Assembly (NCBI GenBank): GCA_947455025.1 | Contig: CANGLU010000031.1 | Span: 1-32,097 of the forward strand | Reading direction: 5' to 3' | DNA from: Hyphomicrobiales bacterium | GTDB taxonomy: Bacteria; Pseudomonadota; Alphaproteobacteria; Rhizobiales; Beijerinckiaceae | DNA length: 32,097 nucleotides | Shown here: positions 8,097 through 16,468 of the stretch, piece after piece | Layout: each line of letters begins with the position of its first letter | How positions within the stretch are numbered: position 1 is the first letter of the stretch | Program-made: the position numbers and the translations under genes | The notes under the pieces: model-generated | Told to the model about the DNA's origin: nothing | Database searches by the model: none | What the model saw: the letters and a program-made list of their open reading frames with translations, nothing else

Positions 8097-8303
8097 CTAA
8101 AAATGCAAGAATAATTTCACGAAAATGGCAACTTGAAAGGCCAAGACAAAGCCCATCATCCACTTAACCAGTGAAAGCTCGCTTTTGATCGAATTCACAT
8201 CATCATCACGACGGCTTAACGCCGCTGCGGCTTTAAGTGCTTTGTCTTCCGGAATATCGATGGCTCGAAAGGCTTCGAACACTTCGGTTTGCAACACACT
8301 CAT
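8097..8303 (-). CDS. Small tail-anchored coiled-coil-like protein
   Basis: The 68-residue protein has a charged, helical N-terminal part (FRAIDIPEDKALKAAAALS then RRDDD) and one C-terminal membrane segment (about 48-66, WMMGFVLAFQVAIFVKLF), so it should sit in the inner membrane with its N terminus in the cytoplasm. Similar short proteins are common in Alphaproteobacteria and are related in look to DUF1640-type coiled-coil proteins. Some database entries call them integrases, which nothing here supports. GGGAG lies about nine bases before the ATG. It sits between the transglutaminase-like and Anbu genes on the same strand, so it may belong to that operon. The function is unknown. Confidence 0.75.
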   Translation of the reverse strand: MSVLQTEVFEAFRAIDIPEDKALKAAAALSRRDDDVNSIKSELSLVKWMMGFVLAFQVAIFVKLFLHF

Positions 8304-8386
8304 CGCGAGGACTCCCAGCCGCTTATAAAGCTCTTCGGTAGACCAATAATAGCTGTCCCTTGCCGATGATGCAATGCAAGGGTTTT

Positions 8387-9199
8387 CTATTGCTGGCCCG
8401 AATGAGCGGCATCCACGACAACCTCAACCGTGAGCTTCTCTTCGCCTGCCCCCCGCATATTGCCCCGAACCGGGGCGGCCGTGACCGCATCCAGTCCAAC
8501 GGCTAGGCGGACATAGCGCTCGGTCGGCGAGACGCCATTGGCGGCATCAAAGCCAATCCAGCCGAGTTCATCGACATAGGCTTCCGCCCAGGCGTGGTGG
8601 GCGACGGAGGAGGTTTCGCCCTCCACCAACAGATAGCCCGTCACATAGCGGGCCGGAATGCCGAGGATACGGGCCGCGCCAATGAAGATGTGGGCGTGGT
8701 CCTGGCAGACGCCGCGTTTGGCTTTGAAGGCCTCAATCGCGGTTGTTAAAGCGTGGGTTGCCTGCGTGTCATAGGCGACGGTCTTGTGGATCGCTCCCAA
8801 GAGATTGTGCAAGGTTGTGAGCCGTGCGGGCGCTTGGCAGGCTTTGGCCATGCTCTCGATGCCAGACGAGGTTTCGGTCATGCGCTCGGGGCGGAGAAAG
8901 ACACTCGGCGGAACCGCTTCTTGCGTGAAGCCCGCGACACCTGCTGTATCGATGGTCTCAATCGTGCCATGGGCGATGATCTCGAGGTGATCATTTGAGC
9001 CGGGCGGTGTGACAAGCGCCACCTGATTGCCAAATGCGTCTATATAACGCGCCGCTTGATCGATACCCGGAATATCAACGTGCCACTCAATAACCCGCTG
9101 GCTTTGTCCGCTCGGTGGAAAAAGCCTGAGCGATTGTACCGAGTGATTAAACGCGCGGGAATAACGATAAGCAGTACGGTGATGAACGGCAATCAACAT
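8387..9199 (-). CDS. Transglutaminase-like cysteine protease family protein
   Basis: The 270-residue protein has an N-terminal beta-rich domain (MLIAVHHRTAYRYS, typical of bacterial transglutaminase N domains) and a catalytic core. The triad is visible: Cys165 in RGVCQDHAH, His202 in HHAWAE and Asp218 in GFDAANG. Bacterial members of this group are usually proteases, amidases or cross-linking enzymes acting on peptide bonds. No signal peptide is evident, so it is probably cytoplasmic. It follows the alpha-E gene after 15 bases and belongs to the ATP-grasp/alpha-E/transglutaminase/Anbu cluster. The family and active site are secure; the substrate is unknown. Confidence 0.92.
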   Translation of the reverse strand: MLIAVHHRTAYRYSRAFNHSVQSLRLFPPSGQSQRVIEWHVDIPGIDQAARYIDAFGNQVALVTPPGSNDHLEIIAHGTIETIDTAGVAGFTQEAVPPSVFLRPERMTETSSGIESMAKACQAPARLTTLHNLLGAIHKTVAYDTQATHALTTAIEAFKAKRGVCQDHAHIFIGAARILGIPARYVTGYLLVEGETSSVAHHAWAEAYVDELGWIGFDAANGVSPTERYVRLAVGLDAVTAAPVRGNMRGAGEEKLTVEVVVDAAHSGQQ

Positions 9200-9214
9200 G
9201 GGCGTTAGTTTAAC

Positions 9215-10159
9215 TCAAAGGAAATGGAAGTCATTGGCAATATGCGCGGATACCGAATTATTGCGTTTTAAAAACTCTGTCAGAAATTCATGAAGTCCCG
9301 ATTGGAAAATTGCATCCATAGGTATGGTTTTGAGATCGTGCAGGATGCTGCTGGCTTCGGTAAGGCTTGCCGTTTTCTTGCCGATAATGTCCGACATGCC
9401 TTCCAGCGAACGCTCAATCCATCCGTAGCAAAAGCAGAAGGAGCGTGGCATTTCCGGCCTTAGAATAAGGAACTCGGCGACATTCCACGGGCGATAGCGG
9501 TCTTTATAGACGTGGCGATAGGAGCGATGGGCCGATACCGAGCGTAGGATGGTTTCCCATTGAAACGCATCAATATCGCCGCCGACCGTTTCATTGGTAG
9601 GAAGCAGCACGTAATATTTTACATCCAGAATACGCGCGGTGTTGTCGGCGCGCTCAATGAAGGCACCCAATTGGCTGAAGTGGAAGCCTTCATCGCGCAG
9701 CAACGTTCCAAGCATCGAGCCGCGAAACAACGCCGAGCGTTGCCTTACCCAATCGAGAAATTCGGGCAATTTGCCCGAGCCTAAATCGGCAGGCCGCACA
9801 GAGGCAAAATCAATATAGGTGGAATTAAGGGCTTCCCACATTTCGCGCGTCAGAGCGGTGCGCACGGCGCGCGCATTGTTGCGCGCGGTTTCAAGGCAGG
9901 AGCGAACAGAGGAGGGATTATCGCGATCAAATAAGAGAAAGTGTTTTACTTTCTCTGACGTAATTTCGTTATGGCGCTCCAAATAGGGTTCATAGCTTCC
10001 TGCGGCGATGAGCGTAGATTTCCAATCTTCGCGGTGGCCAATGCCAATGTCAGGAGTCAGCGAAATGCGATAGCCGACCTCGGTGAGGCGCGCGATGTTT
10101 TCGGCGCGCTCGATATAGCGTGACATCCAGTAGAGGCTTGCGGCGGTGCGTCCGAGCAT
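9215..10159 (-). CDS. Alpha-E domain protein
   Basis: The 314-residue, all-helical protein belongs to the alpha-E family, named for its helices and conserved glutamates. The hallmark RxxERAEN-like signatures occur twice: YIERAENIARL at 15-25 and FIERADNTARILDVKYY at 167-183, which points to an internal duplication. The biochemical role is unknown; the family nearly always accompanies a circularly permuted ATP-grasp protein and is thought to act with it. The start ATG (10159) lies only two bases beyond the stop of that ATP-grasp gene. No membrane segments are seen. Confidence 0.92.
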   Translation of the reverse strand: MLGRTAASLYWMSRYIERAENIARLTEVGYRISLTPDIGIGHREDWKSTLIAAGSYEPYLERHNEITSEKVKHFLLFDRDNPSSVRSCLETARNNARAVRTALTREMWEALNSTYIDFASVRPADLGSGKLPEFLDWVRQRSALFRGSMLGTLLRDEGFHFSQLGAFIERADNTARILDVKYYVLLPTNETVGGDIDAFQWETILRSVSAHRSYRHVYKDRYRPWNVAEFLILRPEMPRSFCFCYGWIERSLEGMSDIIGKKTASLTEASSILHDLKTIPMDAIFQSGLHEFLTEFLKRNNSVSAHIANDFHFL

Positions 10160-10161
10160 GG

Positions 10162-11646
10162 TTAGTCCTCCAATACCCAGGTGTCTTTGGTGCCGCCGCC
10201 TTGGCTTGAATTGACGACCAGTGAACCCTTCTTCAAGGCGACGCGCGTTAAGCCGCCCGGCGTAATGCGGATTTTATCGCCAACCAAAACGAAGGGCCGC
10301 AAATCGACATGGCGCGGTGCGGATCCTGCGCCTACATTCGACGGGCAGGTGGATAGATTAAGCGTGGGTTGAGCGATGTAATTGGATGGCTTGGCTTTGA
10401 TCTTTTTCTCAAACTCGGCCAATTGCGCTTTGGTGGCGTGCGGGCCGATGAGCATCCCGTATCCGCCTGAACCGTGCACTTCTTTGACCACAAGGTGCGA
10501 CAGATTATCGAGCACGTGATGGCATTCATCGGCAATCGAGCAGCGATAGGTTGGTACATTCGAAAGGATCGGCTTTTCGCCGGTATAGAATTCGATGATG
10601 TCGGGCACATAAGCGTAAACCGCTTTATCATCCGCGATGCCCGTGCCCGGTGCATTGACGATGGTAACGCCGCCTGCACGGTACAAATCGAAAAGACCGG
10701 GTACGCCAAGCGTTGAGTCCGAGCGAAAGGCGAGGGGATCCAAATATGAATCGTCGACGCGGCGGTAGAGCACGTCGATACGTTCTTTGCCGGAAACGGT
10801 GCGCATATAGAGCGTACCATTTTCGATAAAGAGATCGGAACCTTGGACAAGCTCGACGCCCATTTGATCGGCCAAGAAGGAGTGCTCGAAATAGGCTGAG
10901 TTATAAATGCCGGGTGTCAGCACCGCGAGCGTCGGGTCGCTTTTGCAGGAGGGCGGTGCGACACTCTCCAAGGTTTGGCGAAGCATTTCCGGATAGCGCT
11001 CGACGGGGGCTACGCGATGGGCGGCGAAGAGCTCGGGGAAGAGATGCATCATCGCTTCGCGGTCCTCGAGCATATAGGAAACGCCCGAGGGCGTTCTGAG
11101 ATTATCTTCGAGCACGAAGAACGCGTTTTCTCCGGTGCGCACAATATCGGTGCCGACAATATGCGAATAGATTTTGCCGGGCGGATCAAAGCCCATCATC
11201 TGTGGCAAGAAGGCTTCGTTGCCGACAACGAGATCGGCGGGGATGCGGCCGGCGCGGATAATCTCCTGCCTATGGTAAATATCATAGAGAAACAGATTGA
11301 GGGCGCGGACGCGCTGCTCGATGCCGCGTTCTAAAAAGCGCCATTCTTGCGCGGCGATGACGCGGGGGATCAAATCAAACGGGATCAGGCGCTCATTGGA
11401 GGCGTTATCGCCATAGACGGCGAAGGTAATGCCTAAACGCCGGAAGATTGCTTCGGCTTCTTCCTGTTTGCGCGCCATGCCACCGCGTGATTGCTGGCCC
11501 ATCCAATCGGCGATTTTCTGGTAGGCTGGGCGGATCGAGCCATCGGCCGATCGCATCTCGTCAAAAAAGGCGGGCGCTTCTTTCATGCTGCCTTTATTTT
11601 TGGCACTTGCCTGAGTGTTCATCATTCCATCCGCTAAAGCGACCAT
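10162..11646 (-). CDS. Circularly permuted ATP-grasp protein, probable peptide ligase
   Basis: The 494-residue protein is a circularly permuted ATP-grasp type 2 protein (formerly DUF404/DUF407). Features include a conserved region VLEDNLRTPSGVSYML (178-193), the glycine-rich VVKEVHGSGGYGM nucleotide loop and DLRPFVL near the C terminus. ATP-grasp enzymes of this group are predicted to join a carboxylate to an amine, as in glutathionylspermidine synthetase, but the substrates are unknown. The start is uncertain: ATG at 11646 gives the longest form without a clear ribosome binding site, while ATGs at 11625 or 11622 follow GGATGGA. It leads the cluster with alpha-E, transglutaminase and Anbu. 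Confidence 0.9.
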   Translation of the reverse strand: MVALADGMMNTQASAKNKGSMKEAPAFFDEMRSADGSIRPAYQKIADWMGQQSRGGMARKQEEAEAIFRRLGITFAVYGDNASNERLIPFDLIPRVIAAQEWRFLERGIEQRVRALNLFLYDIYHRQEIIRAGRIPADLVVGNEAFLPQMMGFDPPGKIYSHIVGTDIVRTGENAFFVLEDNLRTPSGVSYMLEDREAMMHLFPELFAAHRVAPVERYPEMLRQTLESVAPPSCKSDPTLAVLTPGIYNSAYFEHSFLADQMGVELVQGSDLFIENGTLYMRTVSGKERIDVLYRRVDDSYLDPLAFRSDSTLGVPGLFDLYRAGGVTIVNAPGTGIADDKAVYAYVPDIIEFYTGEKPILSNVPTYRCSIADECHHVLDNLSHLVVKEVHGSGGYGMLIGPHATKAQLAEFEKKIKAKPSNYIAQPTLNLSTCPSNVGAGSAPRHVDLRPFVLVGDKIRITPGGLTRVALKKGSLVVNSSQGGGTKDTWVLED

Positions 11647-11738
11647 AAACGCTACTCTGGCAGGTTAGGAGCAAAAGCCAAGCCAGAACTTGCGCGCCTT
11701 CCTATTTTTCAGCGGCACGGGATGGATGGGTGTGGCTG

Positions 11739-12938
11739 CTAGCCAAAAAGTTCCGCCAAGGTTGAAAGCGCACTGATCGCCGTCCGTAACCGCGCGGGGC
11801 TCGTAAATTCGGGCCAAGTGGAGAGTTTGACGGCCACGAAGGATCGCTCACAATCGATATAGATCAGTTGGCCAAAGACACCGCGGCATAGGAGAACTCC
11901 GTTTTGGCCTTTGGTCAGCCAGAATTGATTGCGATAGGCGCCTTCCGGCAAAATATCCGTATGAGGGGAATGAAAGAGCGATGAATCGCCGTCTCTCGTG
12001 GCCTCAATCCAGCTTGGTGAAAGGATTTGTTGGCTATTGGCCTTGCCATGGTTGGCCCACAACAAGCCAAAGCGCGCAAAATCCCGCAAGCTTGCGTTGA
12101 ACCCGCCATCGCCTAGGGCAAATCCGGTGCTGTCGACCGTGAAGCACGCGTCATGTTCCGCGCCGATTTTTTGCCAGATTTCTTCGGATACGATCTCGGA
12201 AAGGCTTTTGCCGGTCACCCGCTCCATCACCCAAGCAAGCACATCGGTTTCGATCGAACGGTATTCGAATTGGGCGCCGTGGGGGCGGATCGTCGTTTTA
12301 AGATCGAGAATTAGCTCGTGCATGGACGAGGGCCATTTCCCCGGTAGCGTTGCCTGCTTCCAGCCGCTGGCGATATCGATTTTGCCGACATCCGAATAGG
12401 GGTCGGTGTAGTTTTCATCAAAGCGAACACCGCTTGTCATATCGAGGATGTGTTGCACGCAGGCGGTGGCGTAGGCGGTTTGGGCGAGCTCCGGGAGATA
12501 ATCGATAATGAGACGCTCAGGCTCGACCAAGCCGCGCGCGGCCAAAATGCCAAACGCTGTCGCCGTAATCGATTTTGAAACCGATTGAGCGAGATGCAAC
12601 GTCGATGGTGTCATGCCGTTCAGATATTGCTCGGCGATTATCGTATTGTTTTTGATGACGATAAAGCCATCCGTAAAACTGGACTCGATCCAGTCGCTGA
12701 TCCGGACGGTGGTGCCTTCGACGGAAAACGGGATTGAGCCCAAGGACTGGAGATCTTGCTTCAATTCGATCACATGATCGGGCGCGTGGCGGACAGGCGC
12801 TGTGGGCAAAATCTCGGCAATATGTTGAAAGGTCCAACGGTTCCATGGCGCGCGGTCCCAATCCTCTTTCGGGAAATCGGGTCTTGAAGAACCGGACACG
12901 GTTGGCTCGATCGATGGGTTCATGGTTCGATATTCCAT
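11739..12938 (-). CDS. Serine hydrolase of the class C beta-lactamase / NylB family
   Basis: The 399-residue protein has the penicillin-recognising fold. The SxxK motif is SVSK (nucleophile Ser119, Lys122), and Tyr226 in FEYRS provides the second catalytic element. The stretch from FTDGFIVIKNN through GMTPSTLHLAQSVSKS and ILDMTSGVRF strongly resembles 6-aminohexanoate-dimer hydrolase (NylB) and its esterase relatives rather than resistance beta-lactamases. No signal peptide is seen, so it is probably cytoplasmic. An alternative ATG lies at 12923. It is on the same strand as the ATP-grasp cluster, 92 bases upstream, and might be co-transcribed. The natural substrate, ester or amide, is unknown. 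Confidence 0.88.
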   Translation of the reverse strand: MEYRTMNPSIEPTVSGSSRPDFPKEDWDRAPWNRWTFQHIAEILPTAPVRHAPDHVIELKQDLQSLGSIPFSVEGTTVRISDWIESSFTDGFIVIKNNTIIAEQYLNGMTPSTLHLAQSVSKSITATAFGILAARGLVEPERLIIDYLPELAQTAYATACVQHILDMTSGVRFDENYTDPYSDVGKIDIASGWKQATLPGKWPSSMHELILDLKTTIRPHGAQFEYRSIETDVLAWVMERVTGKSLSEIVSEEIWQKIGAEHDACFTVDSTGFALGDGGFNASLRDFARFGLLWANHGKANSQQILSPSWIEATRDGDSSLFHSPHTDILPEGAYRNQFWLTKGQNGVLLCRGVFGQLIYIDCERSFVAVKLSTWPEFTSPARLRTAISALSTLAELFG

Positions 12939-13000
12939 GATATTTGCCGGTAAATGTCAAAGATCCTGGCGCGTCATTAAAAAATAGAGGGTTCGCAGGC

Positions 13001-13029
13001 CTGACAATTTAATCGTAGACGGATTATAT
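13001..13029 (+). promoter_or_regulatory. Sigma70-type promoter for the Kir channel gene
   Basis: CTGACA (13001-13006), a 17-base spacer and TTATAT (13024-13029) make a reasonable sigma70-type promoter about 31 bases before the ATG. It lies in the divergent region between the serine hydrolase and channel genes. Confidence 0.4.
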
Positions 13030-13060
13030 CAGTTTAAACGACATTCTCGGAGAGAGCATA

Positions 13061-13936
13061 ATGGCCAAGCGAAATGCGACGAGGCGGGTGAATATCGGGA
13101 CCCGCCAGTTTACGATCCTTGGCGCGCGTAATTCGAGCTTTATTGATCTTTATCACACTAGTTTAGCGATTTCTTGGCCGCGCTTTTTCGTGGTTGTTGC
13201 CTCCGTATTTGCCTGTACCAATTTGATTTTCGCACTGCTCTACTGGATGGGTGGCGATGTGATTGCCAATACGCAAGGCGGCAGTCTTGCGATGTTGTTC
13301 TTCTTTAGCGTCGAAGCATTATCGACGGTTGGCTTTGGCGACATGCACCCGATGACCTATTACGGTCATACGATTGCCAGCGTCGAAAATTTCTTCGGCT
13401 TGTTGTTTGTGGCTGTCACGACCGGCGTGATGTTTACCCGTTTTGCGCGGGCGCGGGCGCGTTTTATGTTTGCGCGGCATCCCGTTGTTACCACTTTTAA
13501 TGGCAAGCCAACCTTGATGATCCGGGTGGCGAATGAGCGGCATAATACGGTGAGCGATGCGTCGGCGCGGCTTTGGATTTTGAAAGATGGCCGCTCGACG
13601 GAAGGGCAGAGTTTCAGGCGTTTTATCGAACTGAAATTGGAGCGTGTGGAGAATCCGGTGTTCATCTTGTCATGGACGATTTTTCACGTGATCGATGAAC
13701 ATTCCCCGCTCCATGGGCTGATGGAGGGCCAAGAGGTGCCGGTGTCCTCGCTCATCCTGACCATTACCGGCTATGATGAGAATATGGCGCAGGAGGTAAG
13801 GGCGCGGAACTGGTATAATGTGCATGACATAAAATGGGATCATCGTTATGCCGACATTTTAGAGTCGGGTCCGGACGGGGATACGCGGTTAAATTATGAT
13901 CATTTCCATGAATCGACACCCGAGAAGCCAAACTAA
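13061..13936 (+). CDS. Inward-rectifier potassium channel, KirBac type
   Basis: The 291-residue protein has the prokaryotic Kir layout: a short cytoplasmic N terminus, an outer helix (about 41-62), a pore helix, the selectivity filter TVGFGD (89-94), an inner helix (about 104-127) and a large beta-sandwich cytoplasmic domain. That domain includes the typical ARLWILK and PLHGL segments. It should assemble as a tetramer in the inner membrane. The filter has Phe instead of the more usual Tyr. GGAGAG lies about nine bases before the ATG. The aldehyde dehydrogenase gene follows after 15 bases, so the two are probably co-transcribed. Regulation by lipids or ligands is known for the family but cannot be read here. 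Confidence 0.95.
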   Translation: MAKRNATRRVNIGTRQFTILGARNSSFIDLYHTSLAISWPRFFVVVASVFACTNLIFALLYWMGGDVIANTQGGSLAMLFFFSVEALSTVGFGDMHPMTYYGHTIASVENFFGLLFVAVTTGVMFTRFARARARFMFARHPVVTTFNGKPTLMIRVANERHNTVSDASARLWILKDGRSTEGQSFRRFIELKLERVENPVFILSWTIFHVIDEHSPLHGLMEGQEVPVSSLILTITGYDENMAQEVRARNWYNVHDIKWDHRYADILESGPDGDTRLNYDHFHESTPEKPN

Positions 13937-13951
13937 CGAGGAGAAACGCCC

Positions 13952-15376
13952 ATGACCGACCATTTTAAATTCTACATCGATGGAGCCTGGACGGATCCTG
14001 TTACGCTGCAGCCGTTTGATGTGATTAATCCGTCGAACGAGGAAGTGTGCGGGCGCATCTCGTTAGGATCTGTTGCCGATGTGGATCGGGCGGTTGCGGC
14101 TGCACGAACGGCATTTGAAAGCTTTTCCCAAACGACGCGCGAGGAACGCCTAGCGCTGCTGTCGCGCGTTTTGGAGGTTTACAAACGCCGCGAGCAAGAA
14201 GTAGCCGACGCAATGACGTTGGAAATGGGCGCGCCGAAGGAATTTGCTATGGTGTGGCAGGCGGGCTCCGGCACGGCACATCTTGAATCCACCATTGAAG
14301 TCCTGAAAAATTACGAATTCGAGCGGCTACAAGGCACGACAATGGTGGTGCACGAGGCGATTGGCGTTGTCGGCATGATCACGCCATGGAACTGGCCGAT
14401 CAACCAGATTGTCTGCAAGGTCGCCCCCGCCTTGGCAGCCGGTTGCACGATGGTGCTAAAACCGTCCGAGATTGCACCACTCTCCGGCGTTGTGTGGGCC
14501 GAGATTATGCATGAGGCGGGCGTGCCGAAGGGCGTGTTTAATCTCGTGCAGGGCGATGGGCCGACGGTTGGAGCGGCAATTGCCGCGCATCCGGGGATCG
14601 ATATGGTGTCGTTTACCGGTTCAACGCGCGGCGGCATTGCGGTGGCGAAAGCGGCGGCCGATACGGTGAAGCGCGTTGCGCAGGAGCTTGGCGGGAACTC
14701 GGCCAATATTTTGCTCGATGATGCCGATTTTGAATCCGCGGTCACCAATGGCGTTGCTGGCTGCTATCTCAATTCGGGCGAAAGTTGCGATAGCCCGCAA
14801 CGGATGCTGGTGCCGCATGCCCGTATGGCAGAGGCGATGGCAATCGCGAAGAAGGCCGCTGAATCCTATGTCGTGGGTGATCCGAATGACCCAAAAACGA
14901 CGCTTGGGCCTTTGATCTCGAAAGCGCATTGGGAAAAGGTGCAAGGCCTTATCAAAATGGGCATTGAAGATGGTGCCACTGTGGTAACGGGCGGGTTAGG
15001 GCGGCCTGAAGGGCTTAATCGCGGCTATTTCGCACGGCCAACGATATTCGGTAATGTGACGCCTGCGATGCGGATTGCCAATCTCGAAATCTTCGGCATG
15101 ACGATGATGATTATCGGCTATGCCGATGAGGATGAGGCCGTTCGCATAGCCAATGATACGGAATACGGACTGGCGGGATATGTGCAATCCTCCGACATCG
15201 AGCGGGCGCGCAAGGTTGCGCGGCGTTTAAGGGTGGGTGCTGTGCAAATCAACTATCCAGCCTTTGATCCCTACTCGGCATTTGGCGGGTATAAGCAATC
15301 CGGCAATGGCCGCGAATATGGCGCATTTGGCTTGCATGATTATCTCGAAACCAAATGTTTGATTGGCTATAATTGA
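13952..15376 (+). CDS. NAD(P)-dependent aldehyde dehydrogenase
   Basis: The 474-residue protein is a complete member of the aldehyde dehydrogenase superfamily. Asn147 in PWNWP, the GSTRGG nucleotide loop (223-228), Glu245 in QELGG and the catalytic Cys279 in NSGESCDSPQRM are all present, as is the C-terminal FGGYKQSGNGREYG segment. It oxidises an aldehyde to the acid; the substrate is not predictable. The context around Cys279 (ESCDSP) and EIFGM instead of EIFGP differ from common members and suggest a divergent subfamily. GAGGAG precedes the ATG. It lies between the Kir channel and argC genes with short gaps on the same strand. Confidence 0.93.
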   Translation: MTDHFKFYIDGAWTDPVTLQPFDVINPSNEEVCGRISLGSVADVDRAVAAARTAFESFSQTTREERLALLSRVLEVYKRREQEVADAMTLEMGAPKEFAMVWQAGSGTAHLESTIEVLKNYEFERLQGTTMVVHEAIGVVGMITPWNWPINQIVCKVAPALAAGCTMVLKPSEIAPLSGVVWAEIMHEAGVPKGVFNLVQGDGPTVGAAIAAHPGIDMVSFTGSTRGGIAVAKAAADTVKRVAQELGGNSANILLDDADFESAVTNGVAGCYLNSGESCDSPQRMLVPHARMAEAMAIAKKAAESYVVGDPNDPKTTLGPLISKAHWEKVQGLIKMGIEDGATVVTGGLGRPEGLNRGYFARPTIFGNVTPAMRIANLEIFGMTMMIIGYADEDEAVRIANDTEYGLAGYVQSSDIERARKVARRLRVGAVQINYPAFDPYSAFGGYKQSGNGREYGAFGLHDYLETKCLIGYN

Positions 15377-15399
15377 TCCTATCGTAAAGGAATAAACAC

Positions 15400-16332
15400 A
15401 TGAGCAAGGCAACAGTCTTTATTGATGGCGAGGCAGGCACAACGGGCTTGGGCATTGCCGAGCGCCTTGCTCATGTGAATGGCATTGAAGTGCGAAGCAT
15501 TGATCCGGCAAAGCGGAAAGATCCGAAGGCGCGGCAGGCCTTGATGGCAGAAGTCGATGCCGTCGTGCTTTGCTTGCCGGATGATGCGGCGATTGAAGCG
15601 GTGGCACTGGCCAATGAATTGGGAGCGAATGCGCCGCGAATTCTCGACGCGTCGACCGCGCATCGTATTGCACCCGGTTGGGTGTATGGCTTTGCCGAAT
15701 TGCATCCGACGCAACGCGATATGATTGAAGGCGCGCATTTTGTCGCTAATCCCGGATGCTATCCGACCGGCGGCATTGCGTTGATTAGGCCCTTGGTCGA
15801 TGCGGGATTTATCCTCGTTGATTATCCGATCACGGTGAATGCGGTATCGGGATATTCAGGGGGTGGTAAATCCATGATCGAGGCTTATGAGGCCGGGACC
15901 GCGCCGCATTTCGAGCTGTATGGATTGGGTTTAACGCATAAGCACGTGCCGGAATTGCAGACCTATTCTAACCTTAATCAACGCCCCATTTTTGTGCCTT
16001 CGGTTGGTAATTTCAGGCAGGGCATGTTGGTGAGCGTGCCGCTGCATTTGGATGTGCTTGATGGCAAGCCAAAGGCCGCTGATTTACATGCGGCCTTGGT
16101 GGATCGCTATGAGGGCTGCGAGCTCGTACGCGTGGTGCCGATGGAGGACGCGAGCGTGAAGGCGGGACGGCTTGAAGCTGAATCGCTTAACAACACGGAT
16201 ATGCTGGAATTACGCGTCTATGCGAATGAAAGTGTTAGACAGGCGGTGCTCGTCGCTAAGCTCGATAATCTAGGTAAGGGCGCGTCGGGTGCAGCGGTGC
16301 AGAATTTGAAGTTGATGCTCGGCGTTGAATGA
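15400..16332 (+). CDS. argC: N-acetyl-gamma-glutamyl-phosphate reductase (short type)
   Basis: The 310-residue enzyme catalyses the third step of arginine synthesis, NADPH-dependent reduction of N-acetylglutamyl phosphate to the semialdehyde. Its landmarks are the N-terminal nucleotide loop GEAGTTG (10-16), the catalytic Cys120 in NPGCYPTGG, and the conserved LTHKHVPEL region. The length fits the shorter type 2 ArgC (about 310 residues) rather than the roughly 345-residue type. AAAGGA lies about ten bases before the ATG. It follows the aldehyde dehydrogenase by 23 bases. No other arginine genes are adjacent, which is usual for this gene in many Alphaproteobacteria. Confidence 0.94.
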   Translation: MSKATVFIDGEAGTTGLGIAERLAHVNGIEVRSIDPAKRKDPKARQALMAEVDAVVLCLPDDAAIEAVALANELGANAPRILDASTAHRIAPGWVYGFAELHPTQRDMIEGAHFVANPGCYPTGGIALIRPLVDAGFILVDYPITVNAVSGYSGGGKSMIEAYEAGTAPHFELYGLGLTHKHVPELQTYSNLNQRPIFVPSVGNFRQGMLVSVPLHLDVLDGKPKAADLHAALVDRYEGCELVRVVPMEDASVKAGRLEAESLNNTDMLELRVYANESVRQAVLVAKLDNLGKGASGAAVQNLKLMLGVE

Positions 16333-16342
16333 GATTTTGGAT

Positions 16343-16457
16343 GTCCTTCTCCTTTAAGGAGAAGGTGTCGCCGTAGGCGACGGATGAGGTTCTAACGGTT
16401 ATCAGTAGGCCCTCATCCCCCTGCTTCGCAGGTACCTTCTCCCTCAGGGAGAAGGAC
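16343..16457. repeat. Mosaic palindromic intergenic repeat (RIME-like)
   Basis: The 115-base element starts with GTCCTTCTCC and ends with GGAGAAGGAC, a perfect inverted repeat. Each end also folds on itself (CTTCTCCT/AAGGAGAAG and CTTCTCC/GGAGAAG), and inner pairs are TGTCGCC/GGCGACG, GATGAGG/CCTCATC and CTGC/GCAG. This is the design of the intergenic mosaic palindromes (RIME type) common in rhizobia and relatives. It sits between the convergent argC and glpX genes and could act as a bidirectional transcription stop. Confidence 0.8.
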
Positions 16458-16468
16458 GTATGAGCTTA

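Noticed and set aside
8097-8303. Small protein read as an integrase, as similar database entries are named
   Set aside because: It has only 68 residues with a membrane anchor and no catalytic motif of any recombinase.
11739-12938. Antibiotic-resistance class C beta-lactamase
   Set aside because: No signal peptide is visible, and the sequence around SVSK and EYRS resembles NylB-type hydrolases rather than AmpC.
16343-16457. CRISPR array or simple terminator as the explanation of the repeat
   Set aside because: There are no regularly spaced repeats and spacers. The nested palindromes with long conserved arms fit a mosaic intergenic element better than a plain terminator.
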